A stretch of DNA of 64,000 nucleotides, taken from assembly GCA_016699815.1 (NCBI GenBank), contig CP065012.1, positions 868,001-932,000 on the forward strand. The letters are read 5' to 3'. The position numbers and the translations under genes were made by a program. The notes under the pieces were generated by a model. The model had not been told where the DNA came from. It made no database searches and saw only the letters and a list, made by a program, of their open reading frames with translations. Source of the DNA: Chitinophagaceae bacterium. Its GTDB lineage: Bacteria > Bacteroidota > Bacteroidia > Chitinophagales > Chitinophagaceae. Shown here one piece after another: positions 46,752 to 54,530 of the stretch; position 1 is the first letter of the stretch; every line of letters begins with the position of its first letter.

Positions 46752-47225
46752 ATGAAAAAAATTTTACTCATCGCTATTATTTGCGCCACAGGTAGTTTTG
46801 CCTTTGCCCAAAAGGATGACCATAGTGGCCATAACCATGGAGCCACACAGGAAACCTCCAAAGCTACAGTTGACGGTATTCAGATTAAGGAGCGGGAATT
46901 TGATTTTGGAAAAATTCCACAGGGTAAGCCTGTAACCCACATTTTTGAAGTGGTGAACAGCAGTAATGCTTCCTATAAAATAGATCATGTACAGGCAAGT
47001 TGCGGTTGTACCACCCCGGTTTGGGACAAAGATAAAACCCTTGCCCCCGGAGAAAAATCTATAATTACCGTTGGTTACAATGCTGCTGCAGAAGGCCCTT
47101 TTACTAAAACAATTACGGTTACTTATAATGTCAATCAAAACAGCGCTTTTCAAATAAAAGGTGAGGTATGGAAAACCCCCGCAAGCAGCGCACCGGCCAA
47201 TGAATCACTTAACGACCTGAATTAA
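46752..47225 (+). CDS. DUF1573 exported protein (first of two)
   Basis: A 157-residue secreted protein: signal peptide (cleavage near FAFAQ, residue 20), a His-rich linker (DDHSGHNHGAT) and one DUF1573 immunoglobulin-like domain with FDFGKIPQGKPVTHIFEVVN, the paired cysteines ASCGCTTPVW and APGEKSIITVGYN. DUF1573 is abundant in Bacteroidota and its function is unknown; the fold is thought to be ASPM/SPD-2/hydin-like. The DHSGHNH segment could bind metal. 31 nt before a paralogue. Confidence 0.9.
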   Translation: MKKILLIAIICATGSFAFAQKDDHSGHNHGATQETSKATVDGIQIKEREFDFGKIPQGKPVTHIFEVVNSSNASYKIDHVQASCGCTTPVWDKDKTLAPGEKSIITVGYNAAAEGPFTKTITVTYNVNQNSAFQIKGEVWKTPASSAPANESLNDLN

Positions 47226-47256
47226 TATCAAATAAATTAAAAATAAAAATAAGAAC

Positions 47257-47814
47257 ATGAAAAAATTACTTTTTACTGTTGCAGCATTTTCTTTTGTAGC
47301 ATTTTCTTATGCCCAAAAAAAGGCCGATGAACTGGGTAAATTCAAATCAGAAACAATTGATATGGGTAAATTACAGCAAGGTACACCTACTACTGCTATT
47401 TTTACAGTTGCCAATATTGGCAATACGCCTTTAATTATTGAACAAGCTAACCCAACCTGTGGTTGCACCATTGGTGATTATACCAAATCTCCCATTGCCC
47501 CGGGACAAAACGGTGAAATTAAAGCTACCTATAATGCAGTAGGTGTTGGTCATTTTGAAAAACGCCTTACGGTAAAATTTGCTGGTGCAGATGATATGAA
47601 AAGTATTACTATTAAAGGCGATGTTTTAACCAAAGAAGAATATGCAAAATTAAATGGTTCAAACTCCGGCACACCTGCAGCTACAAATACAGTTGCACCA
47701 AAATTGCAAAATGCAACTCCTGCTCCTGTAAAAAAAGATGCAGCATCAGACAAACATTCAATGAAGAAAGCCGTTAAAAAAACTTCGGCTACTTCAGTTG
47801 CCCATAGCAATTAA
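47257..47814 (+). CDS. DUF1573 exported protein (second of two)
   Basis: A 185-residue paralogue of the preceding gene with signal peptide (SYAQ, residue 20), a DUF1573 domain (IDMGKLQQGTPTTAIFTV, PTCGCTIGDY, APGQNGEIKATYN) and, in place of the N-terminal His-rich linker, a C-terminal tail rich in Ala, Lys, Thr and Pro from about 138. It follows in the same operon and ends at a strong terminator. Function unknown. Confidence 0.9.
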   Translation: MKKLLFTVAAFSFVAFSYAQKKADELGKFKSETIDMGKLQQGTPTTAIFTVANIGNTPLIIEQANPTCGCTIGDYTKSPIAPGQNGEIKATYNAVGVGHFEKRLTVKFAGADDMKSITIKGDVLTKEEYAKLNGSNSGTPAATNTVAPKLQNATPAPVKKDAASDKHSMKKAVKKTSATSVAHSN

Positions 47815-47837
47815 TTTCTAATTAATTAATATAAAAG

Positions 47838-47860
47838 CCTCCCACTGGGAGGTTTTTTTT
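47838..47860 (+). terminator. Rho-independent terminator of the DUF1573 pair
   Basis: Stem CCTCCC/GGGAGG with a 3-nt loop, followed directly by eight T. 23 nt after the stop codon. Confidence 0.92.
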
Positions 47861-48078
47861 GCCGCTACGCATAAAGTATTGAACAAAAAAATATTCAACC
47901 AGCACTTAGATTAATGCAATAAAAAAGGAATCCTAAACAAAAAAATACCAGATAAACCGTATGTAATTCAAAATGGTTAAAGTTTTAGCAAAACGAGCGC
48001 TTGTTTTTTATATCGGTTGACTTAAACAATTACAGCAATTTAAATCAGCAGATCAACAATTATTATTCTGTGTATTAC

Positions 48079-48105
48079 CAAAAAAGGCTGCAAATTGCAG
48101 CCTTT
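48079..48105 (-). terminator. Terminator of tRNA-Ala
   Basis: AAAGGCTGCAA / TTGCAGCCTTT inverted repeat of 11 bp at 48083-48105. On the minus strand it is followed by a run of T (48085 down to 48079). It starts 2 nt after the tRNA 3' end. Confidence 0.8.
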
Positions 48106-48106
48106 G

Positions 48107-48180
<74 letters not shown>

Positions 48181-48249
48181 ATTCAAAATTATCGGGTGGC
48201 AAATATAGAAAAGTTTTTGGAATACTTAATGAACAGCATAAACTAAAAA

Positions 48250-48267
48250 GCCCGGCCTAAGCCGGGC
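48250..48267 (-). terminator. Terminator of the OmpA/TSP3 gene
   Basis: GCCCGGC/GCCGGGC 7-bp stem with a 4-nt loop. On the minus strand TTTTTAG follows. 31 nt past the stop codon. Confidence 0.85.
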
Positions 48268-48297
48268 AATTATTATTCTATTTTTAGAAAATCAATG

Positions 48298-49623
48298 TTA
48301 ATAGTTCCTGGCCGTCATTTCTGTTCTGCGGTTTTTAGCACGTCCTGCTGCTGTTGCATTATCGGCCACAGGTTTTGCTTCTCCATAGCCGGTGAAGGTA
48401 AGCCTGCTCTCTGCAATGCCTTTGCTAATAAGATAATCTTTAACCGCTTTTGCCCTGTTTTCTGACAATACCTGGTTTTTATCATCAGCGCCTGATGCAT
48501 CAGTATGGCCATCTATATCAAGAAACAGGCTTTCATCTGCTTTAAGTATCGCCACCACATTGTTCAATGATTTATAAGATTTAGGCATCAACTTAAAGCT
48601 TCCTGAATTAAAGAAAACATTTTTAGCCGCAAAGTTTATTTTTTCTATTACTTCTTTTGCAATTACCGGGCAACCTGCGTTTTCTGCTACGCCTGGCCTT
48701 GATGGGCATTTGTCTTCTTCATCATTAATGCCATCTCCATCGGTATCGGGCACAGGGCAACCCTGGTAACGTGCAACCCCTTTTACCGAAGGGCATTTAT
48801 CTTCTTCATCATTAATACCATCTCCATCAGTATCGGGTATTGGGCAACCCTGGTATTTGGCTATTCCGGCTTCATCAGGGCATTTGTCTTCTGCATCGGC
48901 TATTCCGTCTCCATCCTTATCGGGGCAGCCTTGCAACGCTGCAATACCCGGAACATCAGGGCAACGGTCGTCTGCATCTAACACTCCATCGCCATCTTTA
49001 TCCAAAACCACGGGTACAACAACTTCTGCTACCGGTGCTTCAATTTTTTTGGGAAATGTTTTGGCCATTCCAAAGCTATGGTATAAATGATATTCTGCAC
49101 TGCTGGTTACCGGTATGCGGTATTGCGAATTGAGTAAAAAGAATACATCCGGGCCTAGCTTAAATTGTAAACCAACACCTATTGGAAGTATTGCGGAATA
49201 GAACCCGTCGTATTGCGAAGCGCCAATACCTGCCGTAAAATAAGGTACAGCAAAGAAATTATCGGGCAGTAATTTTAAGTTAAGGGTTACAACGCCTTCC
49301 AATAATAATTTTTGGTCGGCAGAGTTGCTTACACGGTCCGGTATGGGATATTTCAGGAAGCTTCCGGCAAGTGTACCGGCAAAATCAACATGTTCACTTA
49401 ACCCTTTGATGTAACTTACGCCAATACCGGCGTTCATCCTTCTTGTTTTATACCACATTTTTTGGTTTATGGTTTCGCCAATACCATTGGTCCTTATTTC
49501 TTTTGCGGTAGGAAAATCATTTAAAATAAAATGAATTGCAAAACCATTGGGTTTTGTATAATTCTGGCTAAATGCAGTAGTGATGCAAACCAGGCTTACA
49601 AGCAGTAAAATAGATTTCTTCAT
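48298..49623 (-). CDS. OmpA-family outer-membrane protein with thrombospondin type-3 repeats
   Basis: A 441-residue protein: signal peptide (TTAFSQ, about 20), an N-terminal beta-barrel-like domain (about 25-205), a calcium-binding linker of four to five TSP3 repeats (DKDGDGVLDADDRCPD, DKDGDGIADAEDKCPD and two copies of DTDGDGINDEEDKCPS), and a C-terminal OmpA peptidoglycan-binding domain with DGHTDASGADDKNQVLSENRA-type motif and NRRTEM. It would join outer membrane and cell wall. The two DTDGDGINDEEDKCPS repeats are nearly identical, also at DNA level. Monocistronic. Confidence 0.93.
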   Translation of the reverse strand: MKKSILLLVSLVCITTAFSQNYTKPNGFAIHFILNDFPTAKEIRTNGIGETINQKMWYKTRRMNAGIGVSYIKGLSEHVDFAGTLAGSFLKYPIPDRVSNSADQKLLLEGVVTLNLKLLPDNFFAVPYFTAGIGASQYDGFYSAILPIGVGLQFKLGPDVFFLLNSQYRIPVTSSAEYHLYHSFGMAKTFPKKIEAPVAEVVVPVVLDKDGDGVLDADDRCPDVPGIAALQGCPDKDGDGIADAEDKCPDEAGIAKYQGCPIPDTDGDGINDEEDKCPSVKGVARYQGCPVPDTDGDGINDEEDKCPSRPGVAENAGCPVIAKEVIEKINFAAKNVFFNSGSFKLMPKSYKSLNNVVAILKADESLFLDIDGHTDASGADDKNQVLSENRAKAVKDYLISKGIAESRLTFTGYGEAKPVADNATAAGRAKNRRTEMTARNY

Positions 49624-49722
49624 AAATTATGATTTCGTTAATCCTTACAAAAATACTCGGTTCAATTCAAATGATAAAATATTAATAAAAACAGTATAAT
49701 AACCTTAAAAATAAATAAAACT

Positions 49723-50160
49723 TTAAACTTTCTTTCTGGATTTTCTTTTTGGCGGATATTGTACCACTTCTACCTTAACCCTGGTTAAACCTTGTTTTAT
49801 AAACCCCAGCTTTTGAGCCCCGGCTTTTGTGAGATCTACTAACCTACGGGTTTTGTGATGCAACCTGTCGTTTATTTTTACTTTAATAGTTTTGCCATTT
49901 CTTAAATTCGTAATTAAAACCCAGGTACCCAGGGGCAAAGTATTACAGGCTGCCGTCATTTTTTTATGATCAAATATTTCACCGTTGGCTGTTTTTCGGC
50001 CATGAAATTTACTGGCATAATAACTTGCCTGCCCGTATATAACCGTATGTTGTTTTTGAGAGGGCTTTACATCAGTATTGGCTGCACCGGTTTTTACCTG
50101 TGAAATAGAATTCAAAGGCAAAATGAAAAAAATAAAAACCAGAGCAAGGAGTTGCTTCAT
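49723..50160 (-). CDS. RlpA-like double-psi beta-barrel protein
   Basis: A 145-residue exported protein with a signal peptide (about 1-21) and one RlpA/DPBB domain: GQASYYASKFHGRKTANGEIF, MTAACNTLPLGTWVLITN and VKINDRLHHKTRRLVDLTKAGAQKLG. The usual D of the N-D-R-G-P motif is present, but GP is replaced by LH. RlpA enzymes are septal lytic transglycosylases acting on naked glycan; no SPOR domain is present here. It lies 22 nt after the L,D-transpeptidase gene on the same strand, so the two wall enzymes may be cotranscribed. Confidence 0.9.
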   Translation of the reverse strand: MKQLLALVFIFFILPLNSISQVKTGAANTDVKPSQKQHTVIYGQASYYASKFHGRKTANGEIFDHKKMTAACNTLPLGTWVLITNLRNGKTIKVKINDRLHHKTRRLVDLTKAGAQKLGFIKQGLTRVKVEVVQYPPKRKSRKKV

Positions 50161-50182
50161 AAAAAAGTATATGATGAGGAAA

Positions 50183-51904
50183 TTATTTTAAAGCAAAATA
50201 CTTTTCTCTCAACTTCACATCGTTTCCATAAATATCATCATAAAATTTGATATTATTACCGGAAAAATCACAGCTAAAATAACGGATAAATATGGGAAAT
50301 TTATTTTTTATGGCAATTTTATGCATTTCTTCATTGCGTATCCAGGTAGTAATGGAATCGGTATTATAGCGCAATGTGTCTTTGGGCTGGTATAAAATAC
50401 TATCGTTCCTGGCAATGTAAAAGGCAAGTTGCTCCCAATCCTGTACCCTTACACAACCATGACTGAGGTTGCGTACATTTTTTTTAAATAAGTACCGTTG
50501 GTTGGTATCATGCAGGTACACATCGTGTGCATTTTTAAAATTAAATTTCATTACGCCCAATGCATTTTCATCTCCGCTGCTTTGCATTACTTTAAACGGG
50601 ATGCCTTTAGAATATTTTGCCCAATTGATACCATAGGGGTTTACCGGCGTTCCATCATGCTTATATAAGGCCAACCCTTTACGGGCCAAATATCCGGGAT
50701 TTTTCTTTAACCCGGGAAGGATTTCCTTTTCAATAATACTTGAAGGAACTGTCCAGGTAGGAAAAGTTACGAGGTTGTCAACAAAAGAAGTGATTTCCGG
50801 CGTAGGCGTTGCCGATTTACCACAAATTATTTTGGATTGCATCAACACTGTATCGTGGCTCATCAACTGCAAATAAAATGAAGGCAGGTTTACCCAAATA
50901 TATTTATCGGGAAATTTTTCTGGCAATTGCTTGTATTTGTCTAAGGTGATGGCAATGCGTATAAGTTTTTCCTTATCGGTATTATTCATCATTCTTACCA
51001 GTGCAGTAGATATTTTACCATCTTGCTTAACCAGTTTTTTTGCCTGGTATTTTTTAATGGCTTCCTGCATAACGGTACTATCCGGCAAATTGTTGTTGAA
51101 AATAATACCACTTTCCGCAAGGCGCTTTTTAAATGATTTAACAAAAAAAAGTGAATCTTTAGAACTATAAGGGAAGCGTAAATAAGTATACATAGTTTTA
51201 TCCATACTATCGGTAAATTTCTTTATCCCAATTTTTAAGTTGATATACCCCAAATGAGCGGGTTGGATGGATTGGGTAATAACCAATAAATTTCCTGCTT
51301 TCAAAAACTGATTGATATACTTTACAAAAAAGCTTTCGTATTTACTTGAATCGGAGTACCATAGTTGTTTAATGCCATATAACCTGCCTTGTGCAAGATC
51401 CTGTAAAACCTGCATGAATGCTGCAGAAAAGCCAATATCTGCTTTTGCCCAATCAGTCGGTTTCATTTTTTTTAAAGAATCGGTGAAGAGTTTATTTTTT
51501 AATTCAGAAAGGCCATAATAATGATAATCGTTCTTAAAAAGGCCTTCGTAAATACAGGTATCTAAATACCTTAGTAATTCATCACTTTGCTTATTCCATG
51601 TTCCTTCTTTGCTCCACACAGGCAAATTACCGTTTTGAGCATAATAATATCTTAAAAGGCTAAAAAGCCCGGGGTTGATATTCTCAGCAGGCTTGGGATG
51701 CTGCAATTTCAAGCTAAGGGCTTCAGCAATTTTTTTATCCAGGGGCCGGTCGTCTTCTTTTATGTAGATGTCGCTATTTGCAGTATTGTGCTTATCTTTT
51801 CTTTTGCAGGAAAAAAATATAGTTGCAATTAGGAGTACAAGAACAGGTTGATATAAGGCCCTCCATGACATACGGTGGGTAATTTTATCTTTTATTGAGT
51901 ACAA
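50183..51904 (-). CDS. L,D-transpeptidase (YcbB/LdtD-like lipoprotein)
   Basis: A 573-residue wall enzyme that makes 3-3 cross-links. Lipoprotein signal near the start (LIATIFFSC, best start is the Met 12 codons into the frame), a scaffold domain, a peptidoglycan-binding-like region (YSSKDSLFFVKSF to QDGKISTALVRMM) and the YkuD catalytic domain with INLPSFYLQL-type strand VNLPSFYLQLM and catalytic Cys/His in LSHGCVRVQDW. Layout is that of YcbB/LdtD. The start 51904 is kept because the true Met is uncertain. Followed by the RlpA-like gene. Confidence 0.93.
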   Translation of the reverse strand: MYSIKDKITHRMSWRALYQPVLVLLIATIFFSCKRKDKHNTANSDIYIKEDDRPLDKKIAEALSLKLQHPKPAENINPGLFSLLRYYYAQNGNLPVWSKEGTWNKQSDELLRYLDTCIYEGLFKNDYHYYGLSELKNKLFTDSLKKMKPTDWAKADIGFSAAFMQVLQDLAQGRLYGIKQLWYSDSSKYESFFVKYINQFLKAGNLLVITQSIQPAHLGYINLKIGIKKFTDSMDKTMYTYLRFPYSSKDSLFFVKSFKKRLAESGIIFNNNLPDSTVMQEAIKKYQAKKLVKQDGKISTALVRMMNNTDKEKLIRIAITLDKYKQLPEKFPDKYIWVNLPSFYLQLMSHDTVLMQSKIICGKSATPTPEITSFVDNLVTFPTWTVPSSIIEKEILPGLKKNPGYLARKGLALYKHDGTPVNPYGINWAKYSKGIPFKVMQSSGDENALGVMKFNFKNAHDVYLHDTNQRYLFKKNVRNLSHGCVRVQDWEQLAFYIARNDSILYQPKDTLRYNTDSITTWIRNEEMHKIAIKNKFPIFIRYFSCDFSGNNIKFYDDIYGNDVKLREKYFALK

Positions 51905-52021
51905 TAATAATAAAGATATTCATAACAAGTAAATACCAGTAAAGGAATCTTTCTATTTAGCTTGTTTTATTAGATTAAAACAATAAATGGCGGCGAACAC
52001 TTAAAATTTGCCTATTGCCAC

Positions 52022-52029
52022 TAATTTTG
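52022..52029 (+). promoter_or_regulatory. Candidate -7 element of lpxB
   Basis: TAATTTTG matches TAnnTTTG, 26 nt before the GTG start of lpxB. A TTG lies only 11 nt upstream of it, too close for a standard -33 box. Confidence 0.4.
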
Positions 52030-52055
52030 CTTTTTAGATTCAATCAAAGTTTATT

Positions 52056-53189
52056 GTGAAATATTATTTAATAGCAGGTGAAGCAAGTGGCGACTTGCAT
52101 GGCAGTAACCTGATAAAAGAAATTAAACGGTTAGATGCCCAAGCTGAATTTCGTTGCTGGGGTGGCGAAAAAATGGAACAAAATGGAGCCTATTTAGTAA
52201 AACATTACCGCCAGCTTGCTTTTATGGGTTTTGCTGAAGTTGTAAAAAATTTACCGGCTATCTTACGGAATTTAAGTTTTTGCAAAAGGGATATGGTTTC
52301 ATTTGAGCCAGATGTTCTGATTTTAATAGATTACCCGGGATTTAACCTTAGGATCGCCAAATGGGCAAAACAACAAGGGTTTAAAGTAGTTTATTATATT
52401 TCTCCACAAGTATGGGCCTGGAAGGAAAACAGGGTAAAAACAATTAAGCGATACGTGGATAAAATGCTGGTTATTTTACCATTTGAAAAAGCCTTTTATC
52501 AAAAATGGAATTATGCAGTTGATTATGTGGGTCACCCTTTGGTAGAAGTGATTAGCGATTTTATTCAATCGCAGGAAAAAAATTTTACTGACAAGCAGCC
52601 AGAAGATAAAAATATTATAGCCCTGTTGCCCGGAAGCAGGAAACAGGAAATAGTTCAAAAACTGCCCATTATGCTAAAAGTGGCAGCACAGTTTCCGGAT
52701 TACCGTTTTATTGTGGCAAAAGCACCGGGTACCGAAGAAAGTTTCTATACTAAAATGCTGGGGCAATATAGGAATGTAAGTACGGTTTCGGGGAAAACCT
52801 ATAATTTGCTATGCTCTGCAAAAGCTGCACTGGTAACCAGCGGAACAGCTACTTTAGAAACAGCACTATTTGAGGTGCCGCAAATTATTTGCTACAAAGG
52901 CGGAAATATATCTTATCAAATTGCCAAAAGGCTGGTAAAAATAAAATATATAGGCCTGGTAAACCTTATTATGGATAAAGAAGTGGTAAAAGAACTCATT
53001 CAAAATAACCTTACAGAAAAAAACCTTGCATTTGAGCTGGGTGAACTTTTGAATACTACAGCCAAATTAAAAGCCATAAAAGAAGATTATAAAGAACTGA
53101 AGGGTATTTTAACCGAAGCTGGCCCTGCTTCCTGCAATGCCGCAAAAATTATTGTTGCTTTTTGTAAAAGCCCATTACCGCCTGCATAA
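52056..53189 (+). CDS. lpxB: Lipid-A-disaccharide synthase
   Basis: A 377-residue GT19 glycosyltransferase that joins UDP-diacylglucosamine and lipid X to the lipid A disaccharide, at the cytoplasmic face of the inner membrane. Family motifs: GEASGDLHGSNL at residues 8-19, YYISPQVWAWKENRVKTIKRYVDKMLVILPFE (in pieces), YVGHPLVEV, LLPGSRKQEI and TSGTATLETALFEVPQIICYK. The start is GTG at 52056; no in-frame ATG fits. The 3' end overlaps a convergent small gene by 15 nt. Confidence 0.97.
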   Translation: MKYYLIAGEASGDLHGSNLIKEIKRLDAQAEFRCWGGEKMEQNGAYLVKHYRQLAFMGFAEVVKNLPAILRNLSFCKRDMVSFEPDVLILIDYPGFNLRIAKWAKQQGFKVVYYISPQVWAWKENRVKTIKRYVDKMLVILPFEKAFYQKWNYAVDYVGHPLVEVISDFIQSQEKNFTDKQPEDKNIIALLPGSRKQEIVQKLPIMLKVAAQFPDYRFIVAKAPGTEESFYTKMLGQYRNVSTVSGKTYNLLCSAKAALVTSGTATLETALFEVPQIICYKGGNISYQIAKRLVKIKYIGLVNLIMDKEVVKELIQNNLTEKNLAFELGELLNTTAKLKAIKEDYKELKGILTEAGPASCNAAKIIVAFCKSPLPPA

Positions 53190-53339
53190 TTTAACAACAA
53201 GTATTATCATGGCCAGCAAAAAAAGCAAAATTGAAATACGGTTAATGCCATGCATATAACCCATCCATTTTGTTAGCTTATCGTTTGGATCGGGCTTTTT
53301 TAAAAAAAGATATTCGGCAATTTGTCTTAAAAAACGCAT
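53175..53339 (-). CDS. Small membrane protein, DUF6728-like
   Basis: A 54-residue protein from ATG 53339: MRFLRQIAEYLFLKKPDP, then KWMGYMHGINRISILLFL and a single membrane helix ending in the basic tail KLCRR. The pattern YLF-KKPDPN...MHGINRISI resembles DUF6728, a small Bacteroidota family of unknown role; naming is from memory. The 3' end overlaps the lpxB 3' end on the other strand by 15 nt. A TTG at 53357 could extend it by 6 residues. Confidence 0.75.
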   Translation of the reverse strand: MRFLRQIAEYLFLKKPDPNDKLTKWMGYMHGINRISILLFLLAMIILVVKLCRR

Positions 53340-53401
53340 GCGGAAAGATTTGAGCAAAATTACAAATTAGATTATATTTACAGGCACTCAACTTAATAGC
53401 T

Positions 53402-53875
53402 ATGACAAAAGAAGAAAAATTTATGCAGGAAGCAATTGCCTTATCACAAAAAGGAGTGCAAAATGATGAAGGCGGCCCTTTTGGATGCATTATTGTAAAA
53501 GATGATAAAATTGTAGGCCGGGGAAATAATAAAGTTACCAGCACCAACGACCCAACTGCCCATGCTGAAGTTGTGGCCATTAGAGATGCCTGCAAAAACC
53601 TGGGAACTTTTCAATTAGATGAATGTGAAGTTTATACATCCTGCGAACCATGCCCAATGTGCCTTGGCGCAATTTACTGGGCCAGGCCAAAAGTAATTTA
53701 TTATGCCAACAACCGGCAGGATGCCGCAGAAATTGGCTTTGACGACTCCATGATTTATGATGAAATATCGGCAGATATTAAACATAGAAAAATACCCATC
53801 ATTCCGCTATTAAGAAAAGAAGCTATAAAAATTTTTACTGAGTGGAAAAATAAGGAAGATAAAACCGCCTATTAA
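53402..53875 (+). CDS. guaD: Guanine deaminase (cytidine-deaminase superfamily)
   Basis: A 157-residue zinc deaminase converting guanine to xanthine. Zinc ligands H54 and C84/C87 (TAHAEVVAIRDAC, SCEPCPMCLGAIYWARP) and proton-shuttle E56 are present, and the sequence follows the short B. subtilis GuaD type closely: GGPFG, NNKVTSTNDPTAHAE, GFDDSMIYDEI, with an aromatic C-terminus (TAY). tRNA-adenosine deaminase TadA is the alternative, but the FDDSxIYxEI region favours guanine deaminase. Confidence 0.9.
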   Translation: MTKEEKFMQEAIALSQKGVQNDEGGPFGCIIVKDDKIVGRGNNKVTSTNDPTAHAEVVAIRDACKNLGTFQLDECEVYTSCEPCPMCLGAIYWARPKVIYYANNRQDAAEIGFDDSMIYDEISADIKHRKIPIIPLLRKEAIKIFTEWKNKEDKTAY

Positions 53876-54530
53876 AAAGCAAACAATTTATCTGGCTAAT
53901 TGTAATTTTACTAGGCCCAAAGATTTTTCCTATTCCTATAAAATTTTTAGCAGCGCTTCCACAATCTCCTCCTTTCTTTGTCTATTTTTTGCACTTGAGA
54001 TAACCCAGTAATCAAAAACATTACTTAAGGAACTGTAAAGCATATAGTGATGCTCTATTTTGCCGGGCAGTTTGTAAAGTGACATTTGATTATTTCTCTT
54101 CGTATGCTACTCAATCTAAGCCTAAAACATTAAAAACTGTGGTAAAATTTATTGTATTATTTCGTACGCCACAATCCAGGGTTTATACGTTTTGAGCGAA
54201 TAAAACGGGTTGAGAAAAGAATATTTCAATATAAATTAATTGTAATGCATAATCCAAAAGAAGTATTTTTCCGGCGTAGAGGAGACATTAATTTAGTGCA
54301 ATAAATTACAGCTGTTGAATTTTTTTTTTCTCTTCATAACCTTTGGTCTTTGCACAGCCCTTGTTTTTGCAAAAAACTTTAAGGAAAATTCTCATCCTTT
54401 TCGAAGAGAAACTGTGCTGCCAGGAAAGTACTTCAATTTAGTTTGCAAAAAATTGTATTTAAATAGTTAGTTAGAAATTTATTTCAAGATTATAGCGGTA
54501 AAACATTCATCACTTAAATAAACTAATATA
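53876..54530. other. 655-nt gap without a recognised gene
   Basis: AT-rich stretch between guaD and the repeat-protein gene. A 49-codon frame on the minus strand (54085-53936) encodes MSLYKLPGKIEHHYMLYSSL and NRQRKEEIVEALLKIL, but I cannot match it to a family and it has no clear promoter. No tRNA, terminator or repeat recognised. Promoter of the 54531 gene is expected near its right end. Confidence 0.35.

Noticed and set aside
48690..49000. Short direct repeats in the OmpA-family gene, considered as a possible CRISPR or minisatellite
   Set aside because: They are the codons of the calcium-binding TSP3 protein repeats, in frame throughout.
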